Positions 9,733-18,762 are shown, counted from the first letter of the stretch. The stretch: DNA of 64,000 bases from Grimontia hollisae CIP 101886 (GCF_000176515.1 NZ_ADAQ01000013.1:1017361-1081360), one strand, 5' to 3'. A program made the numbers and translations. Notes: generated from the sequence alone by a model not told the origin.

Positions 9733-10629
9733 TCAGATATTTTTCAATATTTCCATTGAAGGCGCATAGAAATAAGCCCCCGTCACTGGCGTGGTGAATC
9801 TAAGCAGCATATCGGTTTTGCCATCACGCTCACCAAACATGCTCTCCAATAGGGTTTTATGCACGTGTTGTGTGCGGCAATACGCCAGAAACAGCAGACC
9901 GTGCTCACCGGAAACAGAACCGTAAGGCAGGCTGTGGCGCACCATTTTCAGCCCTTTACCGTCTTCTTTGATATCAACACGGCCGACATGCGATTGGGCT
10001 GGCACATCGTCAAGTTCGACAGAATCCGCCTTGGTCCGTCCAATTACTTTTTCCTGTTGTTCAACAGACATCGGTTCCCAGGCAGCCAGTTTGTGCACAT
10101 AGCGTTGCACCATCACCACACTGCCACCCGCACATTCGCCCTCTGCGATAATGGCCACATTGCGGCGTGCCTCTTCCCCTTGCGGATTTTCAGTGCCATC
10201 GATGAAACCTGTCATATCACGGGAATCGAGATAGCGGTATCCATAGGTTTCATCTATCACATTTACCAATGATGCAATCGGTGACAGGAACTTGCGTAGC
10301 AGGAAGAAGTTAAGGTCATGGCGGTTTGAGTGCGCATGCAAGAAAATATCGCAATCAGTGGCTGGAGCATAAGTATCACCCTCGCCAAGCGGTCGAAATT
10401 CAGTAAAGTTTTCCGGTGTGGCAATCTTGTTTGCCGCACAGAATGAAGGCGAGAAAGAAACGGCCGCTTTCAGATCTGCACCGGGCTGCTGCGCATTGAT
10501 TTCATCAACAAGAGAGTGAAGCGTACGACACTGTGCCAGGACATCAGAGATAGCGCCCGTCACCTTTAATACTGTATAGAGCGCAAAAGGCCCTGTTTCA
10601 GCGACAATTGCCGGTTGAGAAACCGCCAT
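9733..10629 (-). CDS. yfeX: DyP-type heme peroxidase, YfeX-like
   Basis: This is a heme peroxidase of the dye-decolourising (DyP) family; the E. coli YfeX homologue is cytosolic and its physiological role is debated (heme or porphyrinogen oxidation). The 298 residues match YfeX length. The distal-side signature GFIDGTENPQ holds the GxxDG aspartate, and a likely proximal histidine lies in SQSHVGRVD or the HSLPYGS region. There is no signal peptide. GGAGG lies upstream of the ATG. It is the last gene of a three-gene minus-strand operon with a DUF2919 membrane protein and a small periplasmic protein, the E. coli yfeZ-yfeY-yfeX order. Confidence 0.9.
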   Translation of the reverse strand: MAVSQPAIVAETGPFALYTVLKVTGAISDVLAQCRTLHSLVDEINAQQPGADLKAAVSFSPSFCAANKIATPENFTEFRPLGEGDTYAPATDCDIFLHAHSNRHDLNFFLLRKFLSPIASLVNVIDETYGYRYLDSRDMTGFIDGTENPQGEEARRNVAIIAEGECAGGSVVMVQRYVHKLAAWEPMSVEQQEKVIGRTKADSVELDDVPAQSHVGRVDIKEDGKGLKMVRHSLPYGSVSGEHGLLFLAYCRTQHVHKTLLESMFGERDGKTDMLLRFTTPVTGAYFYAPSMEILKNI

Positions 10630-10738
10630 GTGTTACCTCCAAAAAAACTATTTGTTCTCATTTCAGTGATAAGAAATAGCATATCACTGGTGAGAGTCAG
10701 AGGCTTTGTTTTAGATCGGGAAAGTGGGCTTTGTGTTC

Positions 10739-11134
10739 TTACACCGACATAATTTCAACCTTCAGAGAAGCAAACTCATCCAATTGCTCGTTACTTTGGT
10801 TGATGGAAGCGGGCGTATTTAACCCAGCGCTCACCACGGGGGACATGATAGTACGCCATCCACCATCATCACACTGCTCCTGAACCAAAAGGGAAATTTT
10901 CACTTCATCAGCCGTCACTTCCAGTAATTCAGCTTTACCAATGATCGCCCTTGTCTCTTCACCATTGTCAAACAACACTGTCTCTTCACCCGGCACCAAA
11001 GAGACTGACGTCTGCGCACGGTGCTGTTTTCCTGCTCTATCCATCTCAAAGTGCACATCAACCTGCCAATCAGCCATGGCCAGTGGGCTTAGCATTGCGC
11101 TGAACAAGACAAGCCCTTTTTTCCACTCATTCAT
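10739..11134 (-). CDS. Small exported protein, YfeY-position, unknown function
   Basis: The 131-residue product starts with a clear Sec signal peptide (about residues 1-21, cleavage after SPLAMA) and continues as a beta-rich periplasmic domain with no lipobox. I do not recognise the family. Its start overlaps the upstream DUF2919 gene by eight bases, and the DyP peroxidase gene follows after about 110 bases, so it holds the place of yfeY in the E. coli yfeZYX cluster. It is shorter than YfeY and is not obviously a lipoprotein, so it may be a positional analogue, not a homologue. Confidence 0.75.
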   Translation of the reverse strand: MNEWKKGLVLFSAMLSPLAMADWQVDVHFEMDRAGKQHRAQTSVSLVPGEETVLFDNGEETRAIIGKAELLEVTADEVKISLLVQEQCDDGGWRTIMSPVVSAGLNTPASINQSNEQLDEFASLKVEIMSV

Positions 11135-11615
11135 TTTTTTCTACTCTTGATATCGGGGCTTTAAACAAAAACTGCATGCGGCGACTCCTTAACAGGTAAA
11201 AAAACAGCCAAACCGCTATCAGCAACATCAGCGCGCCATGCCAGTGAAAGGCCCAATGTTCTACCATCAGGTGCCTTACCTGCAGTATCAGATCACCGGA
11301 CAACGCAGCTAAAAGAATGATTTTCCCACCCCGCCAAATCCGCCCGAAAAAGGGCGGGTAACGGTGAAGGTTCCCTGCCACCAGCATCAGTGCGACAGCC
11401 GGAAAACCCAGAGCCAATCCCAAATAGAATACGTCATGGCTGGGATAAAACAGTGCGAGCAAATCCTTGCCTTGCTCACGGCTAACGCCTGCGACCACAA
11501 ACACCAGCCAAGCTCTTGCCAGAAAAAAGCAGGTCAGCCAGAACATCAGGTTTGGCTTGGCATTGCCGTGTTTGTCATAGTCGTCAGGAGAGGGGTACAA
11601 AAGCGTGTTCATCAA
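11127..11615 (-). CDS. yfeZ: DUF2919 inner-membrane protein, YfeZ-like
   Basis: The 162-residue protein has four hydrophobic segments (about residues 23-43, 58-80, 95-115 and 123-145) and begins LYPSPDDYDKHGNAKPNLMFW, the N-terminus typical of the DUF2919 (YfeZ) family. Its function is unknown. It opens the operon with the small exported protein and the DyP peroxidase, overlapping the next gene by eight bases. The conserved pairing with a heme peroxidase suggests a shared process, which is inference. Confidence 0.82.
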   Translation of the reverse strand: MMNTLLYPSPDDYDKHGNAKPNLMFWLTCFFLARAWLVFVVAGVSREQGKDLLALFYPSHDVFYLGLALGFPAVALMLVAGNLHRYPPFFGRIWRGGKIILLAALSGDLILQVRHLMVEHWAFHWHGALMLLIAVWLFFYLLRSRRMQFLFKAPISRVEKNE

Positions 11616-11792
11616 TTTATTGTCTTTAGGGTTATTGTCTGTGACACCTGATGGCGATCAGACACATTAAAAAACAGTGTTCATAACCCTCCACATCACT
11701 CTGTCAGCAATTAACATAGCAACCAAGCCCTAGCACATTATTTTGCGGAGTGGCGCAACAATTTTCAGCCAAGGCTTTTATCTTGCTCCCAT

Positions 11793-12113
11793 TTATCCAA
11801 GAGTGACGGCAGTGCCGCTGACACTCACCATCAACATACCGCCATTCGGGCCGACGACCTCATAATCAAGGTCGATACCCACAACAGCATTGCCACCGAC
11901 TTCCCGCGCCCGTTCACGTAATTCCTGAAACGCAATCTCACGGGCTTTTGCCAACTCTTGTTCATAAGCGGCAGAGCGGCCGCCGACAATGTCGCGGATG
12001 CTGGCAAAAATATCTTTAAACAAATTGGCGCCAAGAATAGCTTCTCCTACCACCACGCCGTGATACTGTGTGATTTCCCGCCCCTGCACTGTCGGTGTTG
12101 TCGTTAAAATCAC
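11793..12113 (-). CDS. YbjQ family protein (DUF74)
   Basis: The 106-residue product matches the YbjQ (DUF74) family: it starts [21 protein letters not shown], has the [25 protein letters not shown] core, and ends in the [13 protein letters not shown] strand. These proteins form pentamers and were once annotated as heavy-metal binding; their role is unknown. It is complete and divergent from the DUF2956 gene. Confidence 0.88.
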   Translation of the reverse strand: MILTTTPTVQGREITQYHGVVVGEAILGANLFKDIFASIRDIVGGRSAAYEQELAKAREIAFQELRERAREVGGNAVVGIDLDYEVVGPNGGMLMVSVSGTAVTLG

Positions 12114-12235
12114 TTGTTCTTCTCCTTTTTAACTGGGTTATCACTTTGACACGATTCTCAGATTTTGGTTTCGTGACAAATCGTTATCATCGGTATAATC
12201 CCTTACTACGTACTGCAACAAAAGATAAATATACG

Positions 12236-12571
12236 ATGAGTAATGCGTCGCCATCACCGGAAACACAACAAGAAGCCATGAAAATTGCCAAGGCCACCCA
12301 AAAACCGGGGCAAACCAAGGAGCAGACCAAGCTTATTGCCCAAGGCATCGAGAAAGGCATTGCGTTATACAAAAAACAACAAAAAGCCAAAGCGCGGGAA
12401 CGTGATAAGGAACGGAAAAAGCAGCGCAAACAAAAGCAGTCGATTGTTGGACATGACCATAATGTGACTGAAACCGAACACGCTTCGCCGACATCACGCA
12501 ACCTTCTGCCATGGGTACTGCTGGTGCTCAGCTGGGCGGGGTTTGCCGTATTCGTATTGAGCAACCAATAA
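12236..12571 (+). CDS. DUF2956 family protein
   Basis: The ATG at 12236 gives a 111-residue product (MSNASPSPETQQEAMK...), matching DUF2956 proteins of Vibrionaceae and relatives; the in-frame start at 12095 would overlap the divergent ybjQ. The middle is highly charged (a Lys/Arg/Gln-rich tract about residues 45-68), followed by one C-terminal membrane segment (about 88-108) just before the stop. It is probably a tail-anchored inner-membrane protein. Its function is unknown. It is followed after 13 bases by a DUF1499 lipoprotein gene, so the two may be cotranscribed. Confidence 0.75.
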   Translation: MSNASPSPETQQEAMKIAKATQKPGQTKEQTKLIAQGIEKGIALYKKQQKAKARERDKERKKQRKQKQSIVGHDHNVTETEHASPTSRNLLPWVLLVLSWAGFAVFVLSNQ

Positions 12572-12584
12572 CAGGGACATCGCC

Positions 12585-13022
12585 ATGAAAAAAACGCTTT
12601 CTACCGCTATTGTCGGTGCCACACTCTTATTGATATTTGGATGCGCACAAGGAGATGAAAGCGTGACTGATAAATCCCGAACCCCTTGCGGCGACAAGCC
12701 TAATTGTGTGTCGACCCTGGATACCCGTGATGCATTCCGTGTCGAGCCCTTTGAACTGGAACAAGGAATGTCACTGGCACCGGTACTGGAGGTCGCCCTC
12801 GGCATGCCGGGCACCCGTTTGGGAACCCAGGAACCGGGGTACGCGCGTGTAGAGTGTGTCAGTAAAATCCTGCGCTTTGTTGATGATTTAGAGCTTCGTA
12901 TTGATGGCAACCAGCTTATTGTGCGTTCTGAATCCCGCGTGGGGTATTCGGATTTTGGCGTGAACCGCAAGCGTGTTGAAACTCTGCGTAACGCATTGAA
13001 GGAGAAAGGGATCATCAAGTAA
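12585..13022 (+). CDS. DUF1499 family lipoprotein
   Basis: The 145-residue protein starts with a lipoprotein signal (lipobox LIFGC, Cys near residue 20) followed by the DUF1499 domain, seen from PCGDKPNCVST to RVGYSDFGVNRKRVE. Its function is unknown. The stop codon directly abuts the next gene, which suggests translational coupling with the YjbR-like gene. Confidence 0.85.
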   Translation: MKKTLSTAIVGATLLLIFGCAQGDESVTDKSRTPCGDKPNCVSTLDTRDAFRVEPFELEQGMSLAPVLEVALGMPGTRLGTQEPGYARVECVSKILRFVDDLELRIDGNQLIVRSESRVGYSDFGVNRKRVETLRNALKEKGIIK

Positions 13023-13382
13023 ATGGATATCCCTGCACTTAAAGCTTATTGTGAATCATTGGTTGGTATCCGGCATGATACCAAATGGGGCGGCGTTGAT
13101 GTTTACAGCGTGCACCAGACCAAAATGGTATGCATCTTTTACGATGGTGGGAAAATGGCCTGCAAGGTGCCGGAAGATTTATTCATCATGATGGCAGGGA
13201 TCCCTGGTTGTCGGCCTGCGCCACACCTGGCAAGGGCGGGATGGATAGAATTTGGCGAACACTGCCCCTTGCCAACCGACGAGTTACAAAACATCATCTC
13301 CCGCTCGTGGCATTTGGTAGTAAACAAGCTACCCAAGTATGTTCAAAACGCCCTGAGGCCAGGAACACTCGACGCATCGTAA
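13023..13382 (+). CDS. MmcQ/YjbR family protein
   Basis: The 119-residue product has the MmcQ/YjbR fold signature: an N-terminal helix with LKAYCESLVG, a VHQTKMVCIFYD strand region and a C-terminal LVVNKLPKYVQNAL helix. These proteins have a double-wing DNA-binding-like fold, but their targets are unknown. The start codon follows the upstream stop without a gap. A terminator follows at 13388-13417. Confidence 0.85.
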   Translation: MDIPALKAYCESLVGIRHDTKWGGVDVYSVHQTKMVCIFYDGGKMACKVPEDLFIMMAGIPGCRPAPHLARAGWIEFGEHCPLPTDELQNIISRSWHLVVNKLPKYVQNALRPGTLDAS

Positions 13383-13387
13383 ACGAG

Positions 13388-13417
13388 AAAACGCAGGCTT
13401 TTGTTACTGCGTTTTTT
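13388..13417. terminator. Bidirectional terminator
   Basis: Stem AAAACGCAG/CTGCGTTTT, with an A-run and T-run, lies between the convergent YjbR-like and winged-helix genes. Confidence 0.85.
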
Positions 13418-13420
13418 GTT

Positions 13421-13702
13421 TCACACCGTCAGAGTCCCCATGATCTCCTGCTTACGCTCCTCAACCCATTCGCGCTTGAATGGCCCCCAGTCAGTCAGGC
13501 GATAATAACCATCGTTATGGCGGCGCCCATCCTGAATAAAAGAGAGTTCAATACCTAACCCGGCCAGCGATTTGATCACATCTTGTATCGTACGGCGTGG
13601 CCAACCTGTGGCTTCAATTAAACGCGGAACGTTAGGGCGTTCCATCTCTTCAACCAAAAAAGCGAGATACAGTCTTCTTGCAAAAACCGGATTCAGTTCC
13701 AT
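13421..13702 (-). CDS. Winged-helix DNA-binding protein
   Basis: The 93-residue protein has a helix-turn-helix (NVPRLIEATGWPRRTIQDVIKSLAGLG, about residues 24-50) followed by a wing (IQDGRRHNDGYYRL). A GGAGG lies before the ATG. The family name is not clear to me, and I see no regulatory partner nearby. It sits just downstream of the RND pump operon but on its own SD, about 80 bases after the adaptor gene, so it could be read through from that operon. Confidence 0.7.
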   Translation of the reverse strand: MELNPVFARRLYLAFLVEEMERPNVPRLIEATGWPRRTIQDVIKSLAGLGIELSFIQDGRRHNDGYYRLTDWGPFKREWVEERKQEIMGTLTV

Positions 13703-13784
13703 TGAGACCTCCTAATTATGACTGTTTCCCATTATTCAATGAATTGCAAAGGAGATATTGCGCTTGATCAAACTGAATGCGCAT

Positions 13785-14846
13785 TCATCTGGGCACGTGA
13801 ATCCATTCCCCTTCATTCAGGCCGGAAGAAATCACGACCCAGTGAGTGTCATTGAGGACGAAATGCTCTCCTAGCCGGACAATCCTGCGCTCCAGAGGCT
13901 TACTCTCATCTTGTTTTATATTCACATAACGAAGCTGACCAAGGGAAACCACTGCACTTTCCGGTACGGCCAATACTTGCATTGGCGTCAGAGGAATAGC
14001 CACGCGGCCAAACATCCCTGGATACAAATCTGTCTTGTCCTCGAAACCAAACTTCACCGTAAAGCTTCTTGATGCGGCATCGGCTGCGGGCTCTATTTCC
14101 AGTGCTTGCGCTTTCCGGCTCCCCCCGCTGGCATCCAGCACCACATCAACAGTCTCAGACGCTTGAACATAGGAAAGTACGGATTCACTGACCGCCGCCT
14201 CCAGACGAAGCGTGTTGGGGTTATAAATAGACACCAAATTGCCCCCTACTGTTGCAATGTCGCCCTGATCCACGTCCCGATTGCGGATGACGCCGTCAAA
14301 CGGTGCAGTGATAACACTGTACCCCCGTGTCACTTCTGCCTCGGACAAAGATGCCCGGCGGCCAGCCAGATCGGCGTTTGCGGTCTCAAGTCGCATTTTG
14401 ATCGCATCGCGTTCTGCAACAGGGAGCAATCCTCTTGCTACCAGCTTGCTGACCCTTTCATCATTGAGCCGGGCATCATTGACCCTTGCCTGTGCTGACG
14501 CCAATGCCTGTTGTTGTTGGATCACTCTGGCACTCAAATCTTCATTTTCAAGCCGGATCAGGATATCGCCAGCTTTTACTGAATCACCGGCATCCACCAA
14601 CACATCCGCAACCCGGGCATTAATGCGGGCGGAAAGGGCCGCTGACTGGTGCGCCTGCACCGTGCCACTGAATACCCGCTTCTGCGGCATAGTAATCAGC
14701 GACACTTCAACATATCCCTCACTGGGGATTGGCGCCGCTACGGCTTTCTTTTGTGGTAAATCAGGGGTAAACACACCGGCCATATAGGCAAATATTCCGG
14801 CCATAACGACGAGCGACAGGGTCAATGCGATAGCTTTTCGGATCAT
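13785..14846 (-). CDS. RND efflux periplasmic adaptor subunit
   Basis: This is the membrane-fusion (adaptor) protein of a tripartite RND pump. The 353 residues have an N-terminal signal anchor (about 4-26) without a lipobox, a biotinyl-lipoyl domain (DVLVDAGDSVKAGDILIRLE), an alpha-helical hairpin (about 90-160), the returning lipoyl half (ITAPFDGVIRNRDVDQGDIA) and the beta-barrel/membrane-proximal domains. The ATG overlaps the stop of the permease gene by four bases (ATGA), with an AAGGAG upstream, so the two are translationally coupled. No outer-membrane channel gene is present; a TolC encoded elsewhere would be used. Confidence 0.93.
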   Translation of the reverse strand: MIRKAIALTLSLVVMAGIFAYMAGVFTPDLPQKKAVAAPIPSEGYVEVSLITMPQKRVFSGTVQAHQSAALSARINARVADVLVDAGDSVKAGDILIRLENEDLSARVIQQQQALASAQARVNDARLNDERVSKLVARGLLPVAERDAIKMRLETANADLAGRRASLSEAEVTRGYSVITAPFDGVIRNRDVDQGDIATVGGNLVSIYNPNTLRLEAAVSESVLSYVQASETVDVVLDASGGSRKAQALEIEPAADAASRSFTVKFGFEDKTDLYPGMFGRVAIPLTPMQVLAVPESAVVSLGQLRYVNIKQDESKPLERRIVRLGEHFVLNDTHWVVISSGLNEGEWIHVPR

Positions 14847-17800
14847 AGTGATACTCCTTGTTCGTCTGTCTCTGGCGTGTATTGTTTTCCGGAAGAATGT
14901 GAAGGGTGGATCATGAAATACACCACGGGTACTACCAGTAGCGTAAAGATTGTTGAGGCGAGAATGCCAAAAATAATCGCCCAGGCCAGTCCATTGAAGA
15001 TGGGATCTAAGGTGATCACAATGTTCCCCAGCATCGTGGTTCCTGCCGTCAGCAAAATAGGACGCATCCTGACAGCACCAGCCTGATAGAGTGCCTCTTT
15101 CAGCTCTGCACCTTCCGCCAGCGCCTGGTGAATAAATTCAATCAGTACCAGAGCGTTGCGCACCACAATGCCAGCGAGGGCAATCATGCCTATCATGGCA
15201 GTCGCAGTGAAAAGCACAGGATTGGGAATACCGTTGATCTCAGAGGTAAACACATTGAGCAGCCAAAAGCCGGGCATAATGCCTATCATGGTCAGCGGAA
15301 TCGCCAGCATGATCACCCCTGAAACGCCGGGTAGCCCGGTCTGGATAACCAACACGCCATACACACCCAGCAGGGCGACGGCAAAGGCAATACCGAGATC
15401 GCGAAAAACATCCAGGGTTATCTTCCATTCCCCTTCCCCACTCCATACCACGTTGAGGTCGGCAGGTAACTGCCAGCCAAGCCCCGCACCGTTTGAGAAG
15501 TAATGACGCGATGACAAATCACGGACTTCGCCGGGCTCCTCGCCAAAGTCCACCATCATGTCGGCAACTGCTTCAGCAGGTACACGGCCGGTTGTCTGTC
15601 CATAGACATACACCACCGGCTTAAGGTTTTTATGGAAAATGGTATGTTCGACAGGCGCTTTGACAAATCTTCCCAACTCACTGAGCTGCACGAGCGGACG
15701 CGGGGCGGCTTCAATGCCGTGCTCGGTCAGTACCTGGGCTACTCCTTCCCTTCCACGCACATACAGCGAAAGTATCTGGTTCAGGCTGTCACGCTGACCG
15801 GCGGGTAATCGCATCAATATAGGCAGAGGTGACACTTCATCCGCCAATTGCATTTCACCGATAACAAAACCTTGAGTGGCAGCCTGAATGGTGTGGTTAA
15901 TATCCGACACCGCAATGCCTGACAACGCGGCTTTTTCTCGGTCAACCTCAAACCGCCAGACCTCATGAGGATCAGTAGAGGATGTAGCCACCTCAGTCAC
16001 AAAAGCCTCCTGACGCATCCTCGCTGCCACCACATCACCCGCAGCTTCAAGCGTGGTGTACGGGGTAAAGGCGTCACCGTAGATTTCAGCCACCAGAGTG
16101 GCTATCACCGGGGGGCCGGGCGGAACTTCAACCAGCTGGATATCAGCCTGATGCTGTTTTGCAATGGCTTCCAAACCGTCACGCCAGCGGGTGATCATTT
16201 CATTCGATTGCTCGCGACGCAGGGTCTTATCCAGCAATACAACACGAAGCTCACTCTGGTGCGGTTCTGCACGAAGGAAGTAATGGCGCACCATGCCATT
16301 AAAATCCATCGGGGAAGCCAGCCCAACGAAGTGGGAAACCGACACCACCTCGGGCTGTTCCAGCAAGTACCCAGCCAGCGCCTGGCTCACCGCCGCAGAA
16401 GATTCAAGTGCCTGCCCTTGCGGTAAATCAATCACCACCTGAAACTCGTTTTTATTGTCATGGGGCAGCAATTTCAGAGGCACCATACGCAAGGCCGGCA
16501 AGGAGACAGCCAAACCAAACAGTACCGCGATCGCTACCAAAAACGAGATCCGCCGGCCCCGGGTTGCCAGTATGGCTGACAGTACTTTTTTGTAACCGCG
16601 ATACATCAGGGTCGATTCCAGGTGGTAGTGCCCTTTGTCTGATGCCGTTTTCAGCAACTTGAGCGCCAGCCAGGGCGTAATAAAAAACGCCACAACGGTC
16701 GAGAAAATCACCGCAACCGGCACGTTGAATGCCATAGGTGCCATGTATGGCCCCATCATGCCGGTGATAAAAAACATCGGTAGGAAAACAATCACAATGG
16801 CGGCTGTCGACATTAACAGGGCGCTGCGGATCTCAGCCATCGCCAGCGCTATTGCCGTAGTGCGTGACAGACCTTTACGGCGAAGATAGCGATCAATGTT
16901 GTCAATCGAGGCAATAGGGTCATCGACAATCAAACCAAGCGCCAGGATCAGGGCAAACAGGGTCACCCGGTTGATGGTGTAGCCGAAAAGGAGGTCAAGA
17001 AGCAGTGTCGCGCCATAACTGACCGGAATGGCAAGGGCTACTACCAGTGCAGCACGCCAGTTGAGGAACAGCCCGACAAACACCACCACTGTCAGCACGG
17101 CCAACCCCAGACTCGACACAAGGTTGGTCACCTTGTCATCAGCGGTCTGGCCATAATTACGAATCACATCGATGTGAACCCCCTGAGGCAGCCATTCAGC
17201 CTCAATGTCCTCAAAGGCCGCCAGTACATCTTCAGCCACCCACACCGCGTTGGCACCTTTGCGTTTAGCGACAGAAACAAACACGGCTGGCCAGCTTACA
17301 CCCGGCTCTGCGTCAGGGTGCGCCATGCCAGGGGAATAGAGGGTGTAACTGGAAGGGATTTCTGGACCGTCAGTGATGTCAGCGACATCCCTGAGGTAAA
17401 CCGGTTTGCCATTCACCACATTGACAACCAGTGTTTCCAGCTCACTGGCCGACTGGAAAAACTGGCCTGACTCCACGGTATACACTCGGCCGGATTCGTT
17501 AACCTGCCCCGCCTTTTGGTGGACATTGGTCACTGACAGCGCCCAGCGGACATCATCAAGGGTGGTTTGGTAAGCGGCTAATGCAGTTGCATCAAACGCC
17601 ACCTGAATATTACGAGGAAGCCCCCCTGTCACTGTCACCTGGTGAGTTTGTTCTATGGCTTTGAGCGATTGTGTCATCTCTTCCGCGAGGCGGCGCAATG
17701 CGTAACTGTCAGTGGTGTCGGGGTTGGTCGAATAGAGCGCGCCGACCACAATTGGCACATGATCAATTTCAATCGGCTTGACCACCCAGCTTTCTACGGA

Positions 17801-18190
17801 ACCGGGCAACATATCCTGGTTGGCATACAGCTTAGTGTAAAGCTTGGTCAAGCTGTCTTCGCGGTTCTCGCCGACATGGAAGCGGACAATCACCACGGCT
17901 TTCCCTTTCATCGATTGCGAGTAGACATACTCCACCCCATCGATTTGCGACAACAACTGTTCAGCAGGTTCAGTGATCTGGTTTTCTACCTGACGGGGCG
18001 ATAATCCCGGTGCAGAAATGATCACATCAGCCATCGGGACAACAATCTGAGGATCTTCTTCCCGCGGTGTCATCATCAGTGCTACCACTCCGGCAACCAG
18101 TGCCAGCAACATCAACACCGGTGCAAAGCCGGTTTGCATAAACCAGCCTACGATGCCAAAGCGCCTATTGTTGTCCTTGTCTGCAATCAT
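14843..18190 (-). CDS. RND efflux pump inner-membrane permease
   Basis: This is a proton-driven RND permease of 1115 residues, longer than AcrB (about 1050). TM1 (about 22-40) is followed by REEDPQIVVPMADV, then the large periplasmic porter loop; TM2-TM6 begin near residue 360. The proton-relay Asp pair is in LILALGLIVDDPIASIDN (TM4). The second periplasmic loop and TM8-TM12 follow. The substrate is not predictable: the TM4 context is HAE1-like, not the heavy-metal (CusA) type. It lies between an ArsR-family thiol-type sensor (51 bases upstream) and its adaptor (4-base overlap), so the sensor probably controls the pump. Confidence 0.92.
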   Translation of the reverse strand: MIADKDNNRRFGIVGWFMQTGFAPVLMLLALVAGVVALMMTPREEDPQIVVPMADVIISAPGLSPRQVENQITEPAEQLLSQIDGVEYVYSQSMKGKAVVIVRFHVGENREDSLTKLYTKLYANQDMLPGSVESWVVKPIEIDHVPIVVGALYSTNPDTTDSYALRRLAEEMTQSLKAIEQTHQVTVTGGLPRNIQVAFDATALAAYQTTLDDVRWALSVTNVHQKAGQVNESGRVYTVESGQFFQSASELETLVVNVVNGKPVYLRDVADITDGPEIPSSYTLYSPGMAHPDAEPGVSWPAVFVSVAKRKGANAVWVAEDVLAAFEDIEAEWLPQGVHIDVIRNYGQTADDKVTNLVSSLGLAVLTVVVFVGLFLNWRAALVVALAIPVSYGATLLLDLLFGYTINRVTLFALILALGLIVDDPIASIDNIDRYLRRKGLSRTTAIALAMAEIRSALLMSTAAIVIVFLPMFFITGMMGPYMAPMAFNVPVAVIFSTVVAFFITPWLALKLLKTASDKGHYHLESTLMYRGYKKVLSAILATRGRRISFLVAIAVLFGLAVSLPALRMVPLKLLPHDNKNEFQVVIDLPQGQALESSAAVSQALAGYLLEQPEVVSVSHFVGLASPMDFNGMVRHYFLRAEPHQSELRVVLLDKTLRREQSNEMITRWRDGLEAIAKQHQADIQLVEVPPGPPVIATLVAEIYGDAFTPYTTLEAAGDVVAARMRQEAFVTEVATSSTDPHEVWRFEVDREKAALSGIAVSDINHTIQAATQGFVIGEMQLADEVSPLPILMRLPAGQRDSLNQILSLYVRGREGVAQVLTEHGIEAAPRPLVQLSELGRFVKAPVEHTIFHKNLKPVVYVYGQTTGRVPAEAVADMMVDFGEEPGEVRDLSSRHYFSNGAGLGWQLPADLNVVWSGEGEWKITLDVFRDLGIAFAVALLGVYGVLVIQTGLPGVSGVIMLAIPLTMIGIMPGFWLLNVFTSEINGIPNPVLFTATAMIGMIALAGIVVRNALVLIEFIHQALAEGAELKEALYQAGAVRMRPILLTAGTTMLGNIVITLDPIFNGLAWAIIFGILASTIFTLLVVPVVYFMIHPSHSSGKQYTPETDEQGVSL

Positions 18191-18241
18191 CCCTTACTCC
18201 CCTGCGCTGTCATCAAGCTTTTCGTTGTCCTTCACCGTTTT

Positions 18242-18553
18242 TCAGGTGCGGGGGACATCACCACACCAGGCGCCCTGAATGGCGTTCACCAGCCCTTCGA
18301 CACGGCTGTCACCAATGCGGTAGTACACCGACTGGGATTCTTTGCGGGTGGCAACCAAGCCAGCCTGTCTCAGCACAGTCAGGTGCTGGGAAAACGCTGA
18401 CTGGCTCAGGGTGCTGTTTTGCAGCATCTGGGATACATTCCTCTCCCCATCACGTAATTGGCACAACACCATCAACCGTTCCGGGTGAGATAAAATTCTC
18501 AGCACTTTAGCCGCCTCTGTCGCCTGTTCCTGAAGATTTTGCGCCATGTTCAA
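18242..18553 (-). CDS. ArsR-family regulator, HlyU/BigR/SqrR type
   Basis: The 103-residue winged-helix repressor is first in an operon with an RND permease and adaptor. The recognition helix is STLSQSAFSQHLTVLRQAGLV (about 47-67), and the wing is TRKESQSVYYRI. Two cysteines, Cys31 (VLCQLRDGE) and Cys97 (GAWCGD), lie 66 residues apart, the same spacing as the redox/persulfide-sensing pair of SqrR, BigR and HlyU, and the aligned sequence resembles V. cholerae HlyU. The metal-site cysteines of arsenic or zinc sensors (CxC) are absent. Two dyads upstream are its likely operators. Confidence 0.88.
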   Translation of the reverse strand: MNMAQNLQEQATEAAKVLRILSHPERLMVLCQLRDGERNVSQMLQNSTLSQSAFSQHLTVLRQAGLVATRKESQSVYYRIGDSRVEGLVNAIQGAWCGDVPRT

Positions 18554-18578
18554 TTTCCCCTGACCTGCATACCTTTAC

Positions 18579-18619
18579 ATTAGAGTTAACTAAACAAACA
18601 AATATTAGTCAAATCTAAT
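18579..18619. promoter_or_regulatory. Paired dyads, likely ArsR-family operators
   Basis: ATTAG-N6-CTAAA (18579-18594) and ATTAG-N6-CTAAT (18604-18619) are two copies of the same short dyad, with start positions 25 bases apart, lying 26-66 bases upstream of the HlyU/BigR-type regulator start. The second extends to TATTAG-N6-CTAATA. An AT-rich dyad of this kind suits a winged-helix ArsR dimer, so autoregulation is likely. Confidence 0.65.
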
Positions 18620-18762
18620 ACAGAATATTTTGAATTATGTTTTCAGGATTCAGGTGTCCAGCACCATAACCATTGTTGCTGACAATACTGCTGCGCCTTG
18701 CTTTCAACACAGTGCAATGTCAATCTAGCATCCTCAATGAAACGCGACTGAGGAAACTGTGA

